NCBI RefSeq assembly: GCF_004342005.1 | Contig: NZ_SMBX01000011.1 | Coordinates: 1-64,000, forward strand | Source of the DNA: Paracandidimonas soli | Lineage (GTDB): Bacteria; Pseudomonadota; Gammaproteobacteria; Burkholderiales; Burkholderiaceae_B | Reading direction: 5' to 3' | Length of the DNA: 64,000 bases | Shown here: positions 18,348 through 26,875 of the stretch, piece after piece | Layout of the letters: every line of letters starts with the position of its first letter | How positions within the stretch are numbered: the first letter of the stretch is position 1 | The notes under the pieces: generated by a model | The model's input: the letters and a program-made list of their open reading frames with translations, nothing else | What the model was told of the DNA's origin: nothing | Database searches by the model: none | Made by a program: the position numbers and the translations under genes

Positions 18348-18599
18348 ATGAAAAACCCTCTTTCTTCACGAGAGCAACTGTGCCTGCACTGGGCCGCACA
18401 GGGCAAAACCAGTTGGGAAATCGGGGCCATCCTGGGCCTGGCGGAAAGCACTATCAATTTCCATATGGCCAACATATGCCGCAAGCTTGGCGTCACCCGG
18501 CGCCAGGCCGCCATCACCATCGCAGCGCAAACCGGATTTCTGGCGCCGCCTGCCAGGACAGGGGCGAGCGGCACGAAACTGCGCTCCAGTGCCGGCTGA
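18348..18599 (+). CDS. Small LuxR-type helix-turn-helix regulator (HTH domain only)
   Basis: An 83-residue protein made almost entirely of a LuxR/GerE HTH: LSSREQLCLHWAAQGKTSWE near 5-24, then IGAILGLAESTINFHMANI and KLGVTRRQA. The conserved dimer and DNA-recognition residues are there, but there is no autoinducer or receiver domain. An upstream extension to 18096 (167 residues) is open but reads through AT-rich, non-conserved sequence. No good ribosome binding site marks any start, so 18348 is chosen for fit to the domain. Target genes unknown; gshA follows 98 bases downstream. Confidence 0.75.
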   Translation: MKNPLSSREQLCLHWAAQGKTSWEIGAILGLAESTINFHMANICRKLGVTRRQAAITIAAQTGFLAPPARTGASGTKLRSSAG

Positions 18600-18697
18600 A
18601 GACCGGCGAGGCTCTTGTCCGGCGGCTACAATACAGCACCAATTCCGTCGGGTAAAATCGCCCGACCATTCTCAATCTTCGCCGTGTTCGCGGCGCC

Positions 18698-20290
18698 ATG
18701 CCAATGAATCTACTGAAGCCGCCTCCCGCACCACTTGCATCCGAACCCGAACTGCTGATGCAGATGCTGCGCGGTATCGAAAAGGAAGGCCTGAGAGTCG
18801 ACCACAGCGGCAAGCTCGCCGATACTCCCCATCCCGCAGCGCTAGGAAGCGCGCTGACGCACGATTCCATTACCACCGACTATTCCGAAGCCCTGCTGGA
18901 GCTGATCACGGGCACGCATGGCAGCGCCCAGGACGTCGTGGCCGAGTTGGAGACCATTCACCGCTTCGTCGCCCGCAACCTGCGGGACGAGCTGATATGG
19001 AACCAGTCCATGCCCGCCCAGTTGCCGGCGGAGAACGAAATTCCCATTGCCTGGTATGGCACGTCGAATACCGGCATGCTCAAGCACGTCTATCGCAGGG
19101 GCCTGGCCATGCGCTACGGGCGCACCATGCAGTGCATCGCCGGCATCCACTACAACCTTTCCCTTCCGGACCGGCTGTGGGAAGTCCTGGACATGCCGTC
19201 CGACCCGGTCTCGGGCAGGCGCTCCAGCGGATACATGGCGTTGATCCGCAATTTCACCCGCTATTCCTGGCTGCTGATGTACCTGTTCGGCGCGTCGCCC
19301 GCGGCATCGGACAATTTCCTGCGCCATCCGAACCACGGTCTGGAGCTGCTGCATGGCGATACCTGGTATCTGCCGCATGCAACCAGCCTGCGCATGAGCG
19401 ACCTGGGCTACCGCAGCAGCAAGGCCCAGGCCGAACTGCAACTGTGCTACAACGATCTGCCCACGTTCCTGGCGCGCATGCACCGTGCCGTTTCCACGCC
19501 CTGGCCCGACTACGAAGCTATCGGCACGCACCGCGACGGTGAATGGATACAGCTCAATACGAACATCCTGCAGGTCGAGAACGAATACTATTCCAACATC
19601 CGCCCCAAGCGCACGGTGGGCCGCGGCGAGCGCCCCGTGAGCGCGCTGGCCAGGCACGGCATCGAATATGTCGAGGTGCGCTGCCTGGACATCGACCCAT
19701 GGATGCCTACCGGCATTTCCGTGGAAAGCTGCCGCTTCATGGACGCCTTCCTGCTGTTCTGCGCTGCGCAATCCAGCCCTCTGTTCCCGGAAAACGGTTT
19801 CTGCAAGCGCAGCAACAACAACTTCGGCACCGTGGTCAAGGAGGGCCGCAAGCCCGGCCTGCTGCTGGACCGCGACGGCCAGTCCATCTCGCTGCAGGAC
19901 TGGGGCACGGAGCTCCTGGACGCCATCAGGCCTTATGCCGGCCTGCTGGACCAGGCCCACGGAGGCGCGTCGTACGCCGATGCCGTCGCCGTCCAGCAAT
20001 CGAAGCTGGACGACAGCGACAATACGCCTTCCGCCAGGCTGCTGGCCGCCCTGCGCAAGGACAATATCGGCCTGCAGGAATTCACGCTCCAGCAAAGCCT
20101 GCGCCATCACGAGACCCTGAGCGCCGCGCCGCTGCCTGCGGAAACGCAGGAGGAATTCCTGGGCAAGGCGAAATCCTCCATCGAGGCGCAGGCCAGGATC
20201 GAGCAGAGCGACAAGATCAATTTCGAGACCTATGTCGCCCAATACCAGGAAGCGTTGAAAACCGCGCTGGACGTGCCGGCCAAAAACTGA
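18698..20290 (+). CDS. gshA: Glutamate-cysteine ligase, type 1 (gamma-glutamylcysteine synthetase)
   Basis: A 530-residue GshA of the gammaproteobacterial/betaproteobacterial type 1 family. It joins glutamate and cysteine with ATP, the first step of glutathione synthesis in the cytoplasm. Early conserved text is LRGIEKEGLRVD near 25-36 with metal-binding glutamates and TTDYSEALLELIT near 61-73; MQCIAGIHYN and SSGYMALIRNFTRYSWLL follow. Length matches the family. A second in-frame ATG lies at 18704. gshB is not adjacent. Confidence 0.96.
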   Translation: MPMNLLKPPPAPLASEPELLMQMLRGIEKEGLRVDHSGKLADTPHPAALGSALTHDSITTDYSEALLELITGTHGSAQDVVAELETIHRFVARNLRDELIWNQSMPAQLPAENEIPIAWYGTSNTGMLKHVYRRGLAMRYGRTMQCIAGIHYNLSLPDRLWEVLDMPSDPVSGRRSSGYMALIRNFTRYSWLLMYLFGASPAASDNFLRHPNHGLELLHGDTWYLPHATSLRMSDLGYRSSKAQAELQLCYNDLPTFLARMHRAVSTPWPDYEAIGTHRDGEWIQLNTNILQVENEYYSNIRPKRTVGRGERPVSALARHGIEYVEVRCLDIDPWMPTGISVESCRFMDAFLLFCAAQSSPLFPENGFCKRSNNNFGTVVKEGRKPGLLLDRDGQSISLQDWGTELLDAIRPYAGLLDQAHGGASYADAVAVQQSKLDDSDNTPSARLLAALRKDNIGLQEFTLQQSLRHHETLSAAPLPAETQEEFLGKAKSSIEAQARIEQSDKINFETYVAQYQEALKTALDVPAKN

Positions 20291-20311
20291 AGCCGGTAGC
20301 CTACGGCAAAA

Positions 20312-20346
20312 AATACGCCGGCTCAGTGAACTGAAGCCGGCGTATT
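20312..20346 (-). terminator. Hairpin between gshA and soxYZ; T-run on the minus strand
   Basis: A 12-base-pair perfect stem, 20312-20323 with 20335-20346, loop 11. On the minus strand it is followed by TTTTTTGCC, so it is the terminator of the sulfur operon. It could also stop gshA transcripts. Confidence 0.8.
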
Positions 20347-20372
20347 CGCACCCCCCATCCAGGCTTGCGGTA

Positions 20373-21152
20373 TCAGGCCGGTAAAGGCCGTTCTTCGGAC
20401 AGCTGCCCGCCATCCTGGTCCGTCCAGACCAGGCGCACCGCCTCAGCGCCGCCCGGGCGCACATGCAGCCGCACATAGGGGTTGGATGCGGTACCGCTAT
20501 GAAACCTGGCTTGCAGGACAGGCCGCTCCGCCAGACTGACTTCCAGCGAGCGGACCAGGTTCTGCGGCACCGTCGCGCCGTCCGCCCCCTCCCGCAGCCC
20601 TGTTTCCATAGGATGCTGGATCATGGACTTGATTTCGACCGGACGGTTGGCCGCGATCTTGGGCGACACCGCCACGCGCGGGTTGCGCATGCGGGCCTGC
20701 GGCTGCTCCTCGTCGGGCATCAGGCAGCCGCTGACCGTGACGCGCACCGGCTGCTCCGCGACCCATGCCTTGCCCGACCGGCTGACGGCGATCGCGATGA
20801 CGGACTGGCTTTCGCTCAGGCGTATGCGCGTGGAGAGATCCGGCACGACGCTCTCGTCCAGGAAGCGGAAAGCAATGATTTCTGGACGTGGATTGGCCGT
20901 CGCCAGAATATGGATGGCGTCCAGCGCATCACCCTCGTCCAGCACACCGTCGAATACGATCCCCAGCGGCACGGCGCCGCCGTTTTCCGACAGGGACGGC
21001 AGGTCCAGTTTCAAGCCCTTGTCCTGCAAGGCTTTGCCCTGCACCAGTTCGGCCGCGGGCGCGAAGCGCTGCCACTGCGCCGCCGCCGGGAACGAAACCG
21101 CCACTGCGGCGGATACGAGGGCAAGCGCGGACAGGCGGCGCAACCGCTTCAT
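20373..21152 (-). CDS. SoxYZ fusion, sulfur carrier protein
   Basis: A 259-residue periplasmic protein. A signal peptide (about 1-25, ending AAAQ) is followed by a SoxY-like domain (about 28-150) and a SoxZ-like immunoglobulin-fold domain (about 157-255; VEIKSMIQHPMETG near 172-185). SoxY normally ends in a GGCGG arm whose Cys carries sulfur intermediates. Here the arm-equivalent is internal, VTVSGCLMPDE, with Cys143 as the candidate carrier. Fused SoxYZ proteins are known outside complete Sox clusters. It follows the YeeE/TsuA-like gene by 11 bases, last in the fcc operon. The start is the ATG in front of the signal; the open frame continues upstream but only antiparallel to another gene. 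Confidence 0.88.
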   Translation of the reverse strand: MKRLRRLSALALVSAAVAVSFPAAAQWQRFAPAAELVQGKALQDKGLKLDLPSLSENGGAVPLGIVFDGVLDEGDALDAIHILATANPRPEIIAFRFLDESVVPDLSTRIRLSESQSVIAIAVSRSGKAWVAEQPVRVTVSGCLMPDEEQPQARMRNPRVAVSPKIAANRPVEIKSMIQHPMETGLREGADGATVPQNLVRSLEVSLAERPVLQARFHSGTASNPYVRLHVRPGGAEAVRLVWTDQDGGQLSEERPLPA

Positions 21153-21163
21153 CACTAGTGGTT

Positions 21164-22234
21164 TCAAGCGCTTTGTCCTTTGAATGAACCGTTCAACATC
21201 AGAAGACTGCCCAGCACGATGGCGGGCAGGGATACGAAGCTTGCCAGCGACAGCGTGGAAAACCCGCTCAGGCCCTGACCGATGCTGCATCCCAGCGTCA
21301 GTACGCCACCGACTCCCATCAGCAGTCCCCCGATCATGCTGCGCGCCATCTGGCCGACCGACGAGAAACCGCGCCATTCGAAGCTGCGCGTAGCGATGGC
21401 CAGCAGGAACGCGCCGGCCAGCACGCCTGCCACGATCATGACGCCAAACCCGGCGGAAATGCCGCTGGACAACTGCAGATACAGTAGGGATTCCGACATC
21501 GGGGCAATGAACGAGAGCGATGCCAGCGGCATGGGCTCGAAGTCGTCCGCGCCCAGATGGCCGGTGACGAACCAACCCAGCCCGACCAGCAGACCGATCA
21601 GGATGGCGGCCAGGCCGGACCAGGGCGCGCTTCCGTCGTCGTTCTCCGGACGGCGCAGGATGAACAGCAGCAGCAAGACGCTCAGCAAGGCGACGGGAAT
21701 GCCGCGAGCCGCCGTCTCGCCCAGGCCGGCGCTCGCCAGCCATTGCGGCACGGTGGCGGCCGGAACCGGCAGGTTCACGCCCGCCATCCACATCCGCAAT
21801 GGCGCCAGCACGCCCGACATGGTGACGCCCGCCGCCACTGCGATGCACATCAGCGTCAGCAACGAGCGCAGGTTGCCGGAGCCGAGCAGCACCAGGCTGC
21901 GCGCGCCACAGGCGTTTGCCAGGGTCATGCCCGCGCCGAACATCAGTCCGCCAAACAGCAGCCCCAGCGACAAACCGGGCTGCGCATACACGGAGCGCTG
22001 CAATGGGATGCCCCATCCGTAGGCAAGCGCCTGGCTCATGAGCAGCGCCGCCAGCATGGCCAGCGCAAATACGCGCAGCTTGCCGAACCGGCGATGCACC
22101 CTGGCGTCCTCCAGGCTGCGCAGCAGGCAGAATCCTTTCCACTGCGCCAATGCGCCGAATGCAATGCCCAGCAGCAGCGCGACGGCCAGCGCCGCCTGGA
22201 TGCGATGCTCCTGAAACACGACAGCCAAATCCAT
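21164..22234 (-). CDS. YeeE/YedE (TsuA-like) sulfur-compound transporter
   Basis: A 356-residue membrane protein with about nine to ten hydrophobic helices. The family hallmark cysteines are visible in GFCLLRS near 35, NACGARSL near 107 and LGCSIGQGLSG near 326. Characterised relatives (TsuA) take up thiosulfate through a path lined by such cysteines; others may move different sulfur species. AGGAAGG lies before the ATG. In context it may bring sulfur compounds across the inner membrane, or move oxidised sulfur between FccAB and SoxYZ. Confidence 0.9.
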   Translation of the reverse strand: MDLAVVFQEHRIQAALAVALLLGIAFGALAQWKGFCLLRSLEDARVHRRFGKLRVFALAMLAALLMSQALAYGWGIPLQRSVYAQPGLSLGLLFGGLMFGAGMTLANACGARSLVLLGSGNLRSLLTLMCIAVAAGVTMSGVLAPLRMWMAGVNLPVPAATVPQWLASAGLGETAARGIPVALLSVLLLLFILRRPENDDGSAPWSGLAAILIGLLVGLGWFVTGHLGADDFEPMPLASLSFIAPMSESLLYLQLSSGISAGFGVMIVAGVLAGAFLLAIATRSFEWRGFSSVGQMARSMIGGLLMGVGGVLTLGCSIGQGLSGFSTLSLASFVSLPAIVLGSLLMLNGSFKGQSA

Positions 22235-22358
22235 ATTGCCTTCCTGTAATAAGTCCAGACTTGCCTGCGCCGGCCGTCCCTTGAAGACACTTCGCCGCCC
22301 CGCACCAAGACGATGCGGGGCGGCCGGGACTACTGCGAACTGGCGTCAGGGCGCGGGC

Positions 22359-23675
22359 TCAGCGCCGCGTGCCCCACGTATCCTGGCTGATGGCCTTGTA
22401 CCAGCCGACCGCATAGTCCGCCTCGTTGCGCCGCGTCTGGAGGCTGGCTTCCGCCGGGCTCAGGCCGCCCGAGCCTGGGACCGTGATGATTTTATCGTCT
22501 TCCACGCGGTAGACGCCGGCAACCGTGACGCCGTAATCGGGCGCCAGCAGGCTGTAGCAGGTATTGACCCAGTACGGCTCCGCAGGGTCTCGTCCTTCGA
22601 GCGAAGCCACGATGGCAGCCGCCGATACCTTGCCCTGCGCGTTGGCCGTAAAGCCCGACTTGGGCATGGGCGAGGCAATGGCCGCATCGCCGATGACGTA
22701 GATGTCCTTCTGCTGCGTGGACTCGAACGTATGCGGATTGACGGGCACCCAGCCGGACTCGTTGGCGACGCCGGCGCGGTCGGCGATGAAGCCTGCCTTC
22801 TGCGGCGGCACAACGTTCAGCACGGAGGCCTTGTGGACCGTGCCGAACTCGGTCTGCGCTTCGCGGCGCGCGGCGTCGACGCGCACCACCTTGCCGTCGT
22901 CCGACAAACCGACCCACTCGATACGGTCGCCATACAGCGCCTTCCAGCCTGCGGTGAACAGCCCCTGCTTGGAAAAGTTGTCCTTGGCGTCCAGGATGAG
23001 CACCTTGGAGCGCGGCTTGTGCCTGCTGAAGTAGTGCGCGATCAGGCTGGCGCGCTCGTACGGGCCGGGGGGGCAGCGGAACGGCTCGGGAGGCACGCTG
23101 AGCACATAGGTGCCGCCATCCTCCATCTGTTCCAGTTGGCGGCGCAGGAGCAGCGTCTGTTCTCCCGCCTTCCAGGCGTGCGGCGCCAGCCCGGAAGCCG
23201 CCTCGTCGTAGCCTTCGATGGCGTTCCAGCGAAAATCGATGCCTGGCGAAAGCAGCAGGCGATCGTAGGACAGCTTGCTGCCATTGGACAGCAGCACGGT
23301 GTGGCCTACGGGATCCACGTCCTGGGCCAGCGCATGCACGACGCGCACGCCATAGACGTTCTTGAGTTCGTCGTAGCCGTGCGCGATATCGTCCAGCGTC
23401 AGCTCGCCCGCCAGCACCAGATTCGAGAACGGGCAGGTATGAAAGGTCTTGCCGGGCTCGACCAGCACGACGTCGATGGCGGGGTTGCCGCGCTTGATGT
23501 ACTTGGCGGCTGTGGCGCCGCCGAATCCGCCGCCCACGACCACGACGCGCCCTGCGCTGCCCGTGGACGATGTCGTCGTGCCGCAGGCGCTGAGAGCGGG
23601 CAGCACGGCTGCGGCGGCTGCGCCCGTCAGCAGGCTGCGGCGGCGCGGAAGGAAATTGGAGGTATTGTTCTTCAT
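22359..23675 (-). CDS. fccB: Sulfide dehydrogenase (flavocytochrome c) flavoprotein subunit
   Basis: A 438-residue FAD protein that oxidises sulfide in the periplasm and passes electrons to the FccA cytochrome. A twin-arginine signal (PRRRSLLTG, 10-18) leads into a hydrophobic stretch that ends in LSAC (28-31), a lipobox, so it may be a Tat lipoprotein. The FAD motif VVVVGGGFGG is at 44-53. The redox-active cysteines expected in FccB occur as Cys201 in FRCPPGPYER and Cys373 in NTCYSL. GAGGGAAG precedes the ATG. Fourteen bases separate it from fccA upstream. Confidence 0.95.
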   Translation of the reverse strand: MKNNTSNFLPRRRSLLTGAAAAAVLPALSACGTTTSSTGSAGRVVVVGGGFGGATAAKYIKRGNPAIDVVLVEPGKTFHTCPFSNLVLAGELTLDDIAHGYDELKNVYGVRVVHALAQDVDPVGHTVLLSNGSKLSYDRLLLSPGIDFRWNAIEGYDEAASGLAPHAWKAGEQTLLLRRQLEQMEDGGTYVLSVPPEPFRCPPGPYERASLIAHYFSRHKPRSKVLILDAKDNFSKQGLFTAGWKALYGDRIEWVGLSDDGKVVRVDAARREAQTEFGTVHKASVLNVVPPQKAGFIADRAGVANESGWVPVNPHTFESTQQKDIYVIGDAAIASPMPKSGFTANAQGKVSAAAIVASLEGRDPAEPYWVNTCYSLLAPDYGVTVAGVYRVEDDKIITVPGSGGLSPAEASLQTRRNEADYAVGWYKAISQDTWGTRR

Positions 23676-23689
23676 GATCTTGTCTTCCC

Positions 23690-24070
23690 TCAGCGCTTGC
23701 CGATGGCGGCGTAATACTGCGCGATCTGGCGCAGCTCTTCGTCGGTGAATCCCTTGGCGATGCGGCCCATCACCGTATTGGCCGGGCCCGCTTCGCCTTT
23801 CTTGAAGGCAAGCAACTGCGCCTCGAGCGCGCCGGCCGGGCGTCCCGCGATAGCGGGAATGGCCCCGGCATAGGCCCCGTCGGTGCCGTGGCAATTGGCG
23901 CAGGCGCCGGCCATTACCTTGACCTGATGCGTGAATGCGGAAGTGTCGGATTGCGAAGGCTGCTGCGCTGCCGCCGGCGCCGCCAGGCCCGCAGCAAGCG
24001 CCACGCCAGGCAGCACTGCGCGCAAGATACAGGCCATGCGCCTGCTTGCCGGGAACATTGTTTTCATCAT
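23690..24070 (-). CDS. fccA: Sulfide dehydrogenase cytochrome c subunit (monohaem)
   Basis: A 126-residue c-type cytochrome. The signal peptide covers about 1-36 (APAAAQQ). One haem site CANCH at 57-61, and a candidate axial methionine in TVMGRIAKG near 101. The domain matches the single-haem FccA/cytochrome c553 type rather than the dihaem form of Allochromatium. It should accept electrons from FccB. First gene of the fccA-fccB-yeeE-soxYZ operon. ATG ATG at the start makes 24070 or 24067 possible. Confidence 0.9.
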   Translation of the reverse strand: MMKTMFPASRRMACILRAVLPGVALAAGLAAPAAAQQPSQSDTSAFTHQVKVMAGACANCHGTDGAYAGAIPAIAGRPAGALEAQLLAFKKGEAGPANTVMGRIAKGFTDEELRQIAQYYAAIGKR

Positions 24071-24132
24071 GATTGCCCTGGATCAAGAAAAGGAATGGGA
24101 CAACCGCCCGATGCGGCAGTCCTGATTGGAGA

Positions 24133-24197
24133 ATACGAAATTTAGTATGACTCCCAAATAATAAAAACGATGGATTTTCTATTTGTTTATAACAAAT
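24133..24197. promoter_or_regulatory. fcc operon upstream region with a perfect 17-bp palindrome
   Basis: ATTTGTT-TAT-AACAAAT at 24181-24197 is a perfect inverted repeat. A second, weaker symmetric site, ATAC...GTAT (24133-24148), lies closer to fccA. Both sit in an AT-rich stretch about 65-125 bases upstream of the fccA start, suitable as operators for a sulfide-responsive regulator. No regulator gene is in the operon. Confidence 0.5.
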
Positions 24198-24322
24198 GCA
24201 ACTAAACAATTCCTTGGGCGCCTGCGCTCGTGGAATATCGCACAGGAACAGCCGCAAACGCCCAGTCCTTGCATCGTCCAGCCATGGAGCGCATGCGTCT
24301 GTGCTATGGTGAGGTGAACGAC

Positions 24323-24532
24323 ATGACAGGAAGAACGACGATGAGAAATCTGATGCATTATTCAAGGCAGCTGCGCCAGCGGCGGATCAATGTTTTCTAC
24401 TTTTCCTCGGTTGGCAGCAGTCCCCAGGAGCAATTGTCGCTGTCGCTCAGTCCGAGGCAGCAGGATCACATGAGCACGCTCAGGCGCATGGCCGCCGACC
24501 AGGAGTACGACGCGGACGACGATCGCTCCTGA
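24323..24532 (+). CDS. Small hypothetical protein
   Basis: A 69-residue frame with GAGGTG (24311-24316) six bases before the ATG. The protein is basic at the start (RNLMHYSRQLRQRRINVFYF) and acidic at the end (EYDADDDRS), with no membrane segment or known domain. It is divergent from fccA. A later ATG at 24341 is also possible. I do not recognise it; the ribosome binding site and composition are the only support. Confidence 0.5.
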   Translation: MTGRTTMRNLMHYSRQLRQRRINVFYFSSVGSSPQEQLSLSLSPRQQDHMSTLRRMAADQEYDADDDRS

Positions 24533-24592
24533 CCCGGGCCAAAGCGCAAGCCCGCACATCTGCATGTATCCGCTTTTCGGTAGAATCACGGC

Positions 24593-25180
24593 ATGAGTCC
24601 GCACCCGCCTTCGTTTTATCACCCCGCACCCCGAACCCTGTCTTTCTGCAGCCAGTGCGGTACGCGGCTGAACCGCATCATTCCGCCCGACGACAATCGC
24701 ATGCGCGACGTCTGCGAAAACTGTGGCGCGGTCCACTACCAGAATCCACTGAACGTGGTCGGCGTGGTGCCGGTGTGGGAAAACAAAATACTGCTTTGCC
24801 GTCGCGCCATCGAACCGCGCCACGGCAAGTGGACCCTGCCCGCCGGCTTCATGGAGCTCGGCGAAAGCACCGGGCAAGGCGCCATGCGCGAAACGCTGGA
24901 AGAATCCGGCGTGAGCATCCGGCTGGGCTCGCTGTTCACCGTGATCAATGTCCCCCACGCGGAGCAGGTGCACTTCTTCTATCTGGCCGATGTGCTGGAC
25001 CCCGCGCTGGACCCCGGCCCCGAAACACTGGAAGCCGCCTTTTTCTCGCCGGAAGACATTCCCTGGGAAAAGCTGGCCTTCCATACCATCCGCTCGACGC
25101 TGGAACATTTCGTCGCCGACAGCAAGACGGGGGCTTTCGGCTTGCATCATTATGAAATTTCCGCCCCCTACCCCGGTTGA
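24593..25180 (+). CDS. Nudix hydrolase with N-terminal zinc ribbon (NudC-like)
   Basis: A 195-residue protein. The zinc ribbon is CSQCGTRL ... CENCG (about 19-46). The Nudix box GX5EX7REXXEEXG is complete in GFMELGESTGQGAMRETLEESG near 82-104, coordinating Mg for pyrophosphate bond hydrolysis. The zinc-ribbon plus Nudix order resembles NudC NAD+/NADH pyrophosphatases but the protein is shorter, so an ADP-ribose or other nucleotide-sugar substrate is equally possible. It precedes aat by 111 bases in the same direction. Confidence 0.9.
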   Translation: MSPHPPSFYHPAPRTLSFCSQCGTRLNRIIPPDDNRMRDVCENCGAVHYQNPLNVVGVVPVWENKILLCRRAIEPRHGKWTLPAGFMELGESTGQGAMRETLEESGVSIRLGSLFTVINVPHAEQVHFFYLADVLDPALDPGPETLEAAFFSPEDIPWEKLAFHTIRSTLEHFVADSKTGAFGLHHYEISAPYPG

Positions 25181-25291
25181 TTTCACGCCTGGATCGAATG
25201 TGCACTTTGTCGGCTGCGCTTGTCTTGCGCATGTCTTGCCTGCGCTTCGCCTTCGCATTCACGTATGAAATAGAGCAGGATTTCCGGCGCC

Positions 25292-26044
25292 ATGGACATG
25301 CTGACCTGGATCGACGGCGATACGCCTTTCCCTCCGCCCGAACGCGCATTGCCCGACGGCCTGCTGGCAGTCGGCGGCACGCTGGACTGCGAGCGCCTGC
25401 TGGCCGCCTACACGCAGGGCATCTTTCCCTGGTACAGCCCGGGCGATCCCGTGCTCTGGTGGAGCCCTGATCCTCGCATGGTGCTGGAGTGCGGCGGCTT
25501 CCATCCCTCGCATTCGCTGCGCAAGCGCCTGCGCCAGCTGGCGCGTGCGGACCGTGATCCCGAAGCCACGCTGCAAGTGCGCGTGGACACGGCCTTCGCC
25601 CAGGTCATCGCCGCCTGCGCCGAGCCTGGTCCGGGCAGGCCATCCACCTGGATCACGGCGGAAATCCAGGCAGCCTATACCCGCTGGCACGAGGCCGGCC
25701 GCGCGCACAGCATCGAAACCTGGCAGAACGGGATTCTCGTGGGCGGACTGTACGGCGTCTCGCTCGGCCGCATGTTCTTCGGCGAATCGATGTTCAGCCG
25801 CGCCACCGATGCCAGCAAGATCGCGCTGGCCTATCTGGTGTGCCGGCTGCGCGCCTGCGGCGTCGAGCTCATCGACTGCCAGCAGCAAACCAGCCACCTG
25901 GCCAGCCTGGGCGCCGGCCCGGTGCCGCGCGGCGAATTCCTGCGGCGGCTGGCGCAACTGCGCATCCAGCCGGGCCCCGAATGGCGGCCGGGACGCCTGC
26001 TGCAAACCGGAGAACTTGTCCCTTTGCCGCAAGGCAAGCCATAA
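25292..26044 (+). CDS. aat: Leucyl/phenylalanyl-tRNA-protein transferase
   Basis: A 250-residue Aat enzyme. It transfers Leu or Phe from aminoacyl-tRNA to N-terminal Arg/Lys of proteins, marking them for ClpS-ClpAP. Signature blocks are [20 protein letters not shown] near 45-64, [14 protein letters not shown] near 154-167 and [16 protein letters not shown] near 191-206. Length is typical. It is followed by bpt after 71 bases, making a two-gene N-degron pathway unit. Confidence 0.97.
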   Translation: MDMLTWIDGDTPFPPPERALPDGLLAVGGTLDCERLLAAYTQGIFPWYSPGDPVLWWSPDPRMVLECGGFHPSHSLRKRLRQLARADRDPEATLQVRVDTAFAQVIAACAEPGPGRPSTWITAEIQAAYTRWHEAGRAHSIETWQNGILVGGLYGVSLGRMFFGESMFSRATDASKIALAYLVCRLRACGVELIDCQQQTSHLASLGAGPVPRGEFLRRLAQLRIQPGPEWRPGRLLQTGELVPLPQGKP

Positions 26045-26115
26045 TCGGACAACGCGACGAATTCCGCTGTGCCGCGCGCGCACATTTTCTCCCGCACGCG
26101 GCCAGGCGACATGCC

Positions 26116-26844
26116 ATGAGCCTGCCGAACGAACCTACCTTTCAGACGCTGCAGTTCTACGCCACGGCGGCCTATCCCTGCAGCTATCTGCCCGACAAGC
26201 TGGCCAGGTCGCAGGTTGCCGCACCCACGCACCTGATCGACACCGCCGCCTACAGCAAGCTGATACGGCGGGGCTTCAGGCGCAGCGGGCTGTTCACCTA
26301 CCGTCCGCACTGCGACAATTGCCAGGCCTGCCTGCCGATCCGCGTGGATGCCTCCGGCTTCCAGCCGGGACGGACGCAGCAGCGCACCTGGCGGCGGCAC
26401 CGGGAACTCCAGGCCCGCGTCCTGCCCCTGCTCTGGTCCGAAGAGCATTACGCCATGTATCGCCGCTACCAGCGCAGCCGCCATCCGGGCGCCGGCATGG
26501 ACGAAGACGATGCGAACCAGTACCGCGAGTTCCTGCTGACCAGCCGGGTGGATTCACGCCTGGTGGAATTCCGCCTTCCCTCGGGAGAGCTGCAGATGGT
26601 GTCGCTGATCGACCTGGTGGAGGATGGCATTTCCGCCGTCTACACTTTCTTCGATCCGGACGCCAGGGGCAGTCTGGGCACTTACGGCGTGTTGTGGCAG
26701 ATCGAGTATTGCCGCCGGCACTCGCTGCCCTGGCTGTATCTGGGCTACTGGATCCGGGAAAGCCGCAAAATGGCGTACAAGAACCAGTACAGGCCGTTCC
26801 AGGTCCTGCGCCAGGGAGACTGGGCCGAGGACGGCGGCGACTGA
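26116..26844 (+). CDS. bpt: Aspartate/glutamate leucyltransferase (Bpt; arginyltransferase family)
   Basis: A 242-residue enzyme that adds leucine to N-terminal Asp/Glu, creating N-degrons. Both ATE domains are present: [12 protein letters not shown] near 20-31, [12 protein letters not shown] near 68-79, and the C-terminal [20 protein letters not shown] near 211-230. The start ATG directly precedes the conserved [15 protein letters not shown] decayed second copy of its last codons lies at 30280-30360 next to pyrD, so the 3' end probably belongs to, or was replaced by, the cassette inserted downstream. Confidence 0.95.
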   Translation: MSLPNEPTFQTLQFYATAAYPCSYLPDKLARSQVAAPTHLIDTAAYSKLIRRGFRRSGLFTYRPHCDNCQACLPIRVDASGFQPGRTQQRTWRRHRELQARVLPLLWSEEHYAMYRRYQRSRHPGAGMDEDDANQYREFLLTSRVDSRLVEFRLPSGELQMVSLIDLVEDGISAVYTFFDPDARGSLGTYGVLWQIEYCRRHSLPWLYLGYWIRESRKMAYKNQYRPFQVLRQGDWAEDGGD

Positions 26845-26875
26845 CGCATCCGCCGCTCCTGGCTCATACCGAATA

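Noticed and set aside
21153..22142. Upstream in-frame extension of soxYZ over the transporter gene
   Set aside because: The extension overlaps the YeeE-like membrane protein in another frame and the SoxYZ signal peptide begins cleanly at 21152.
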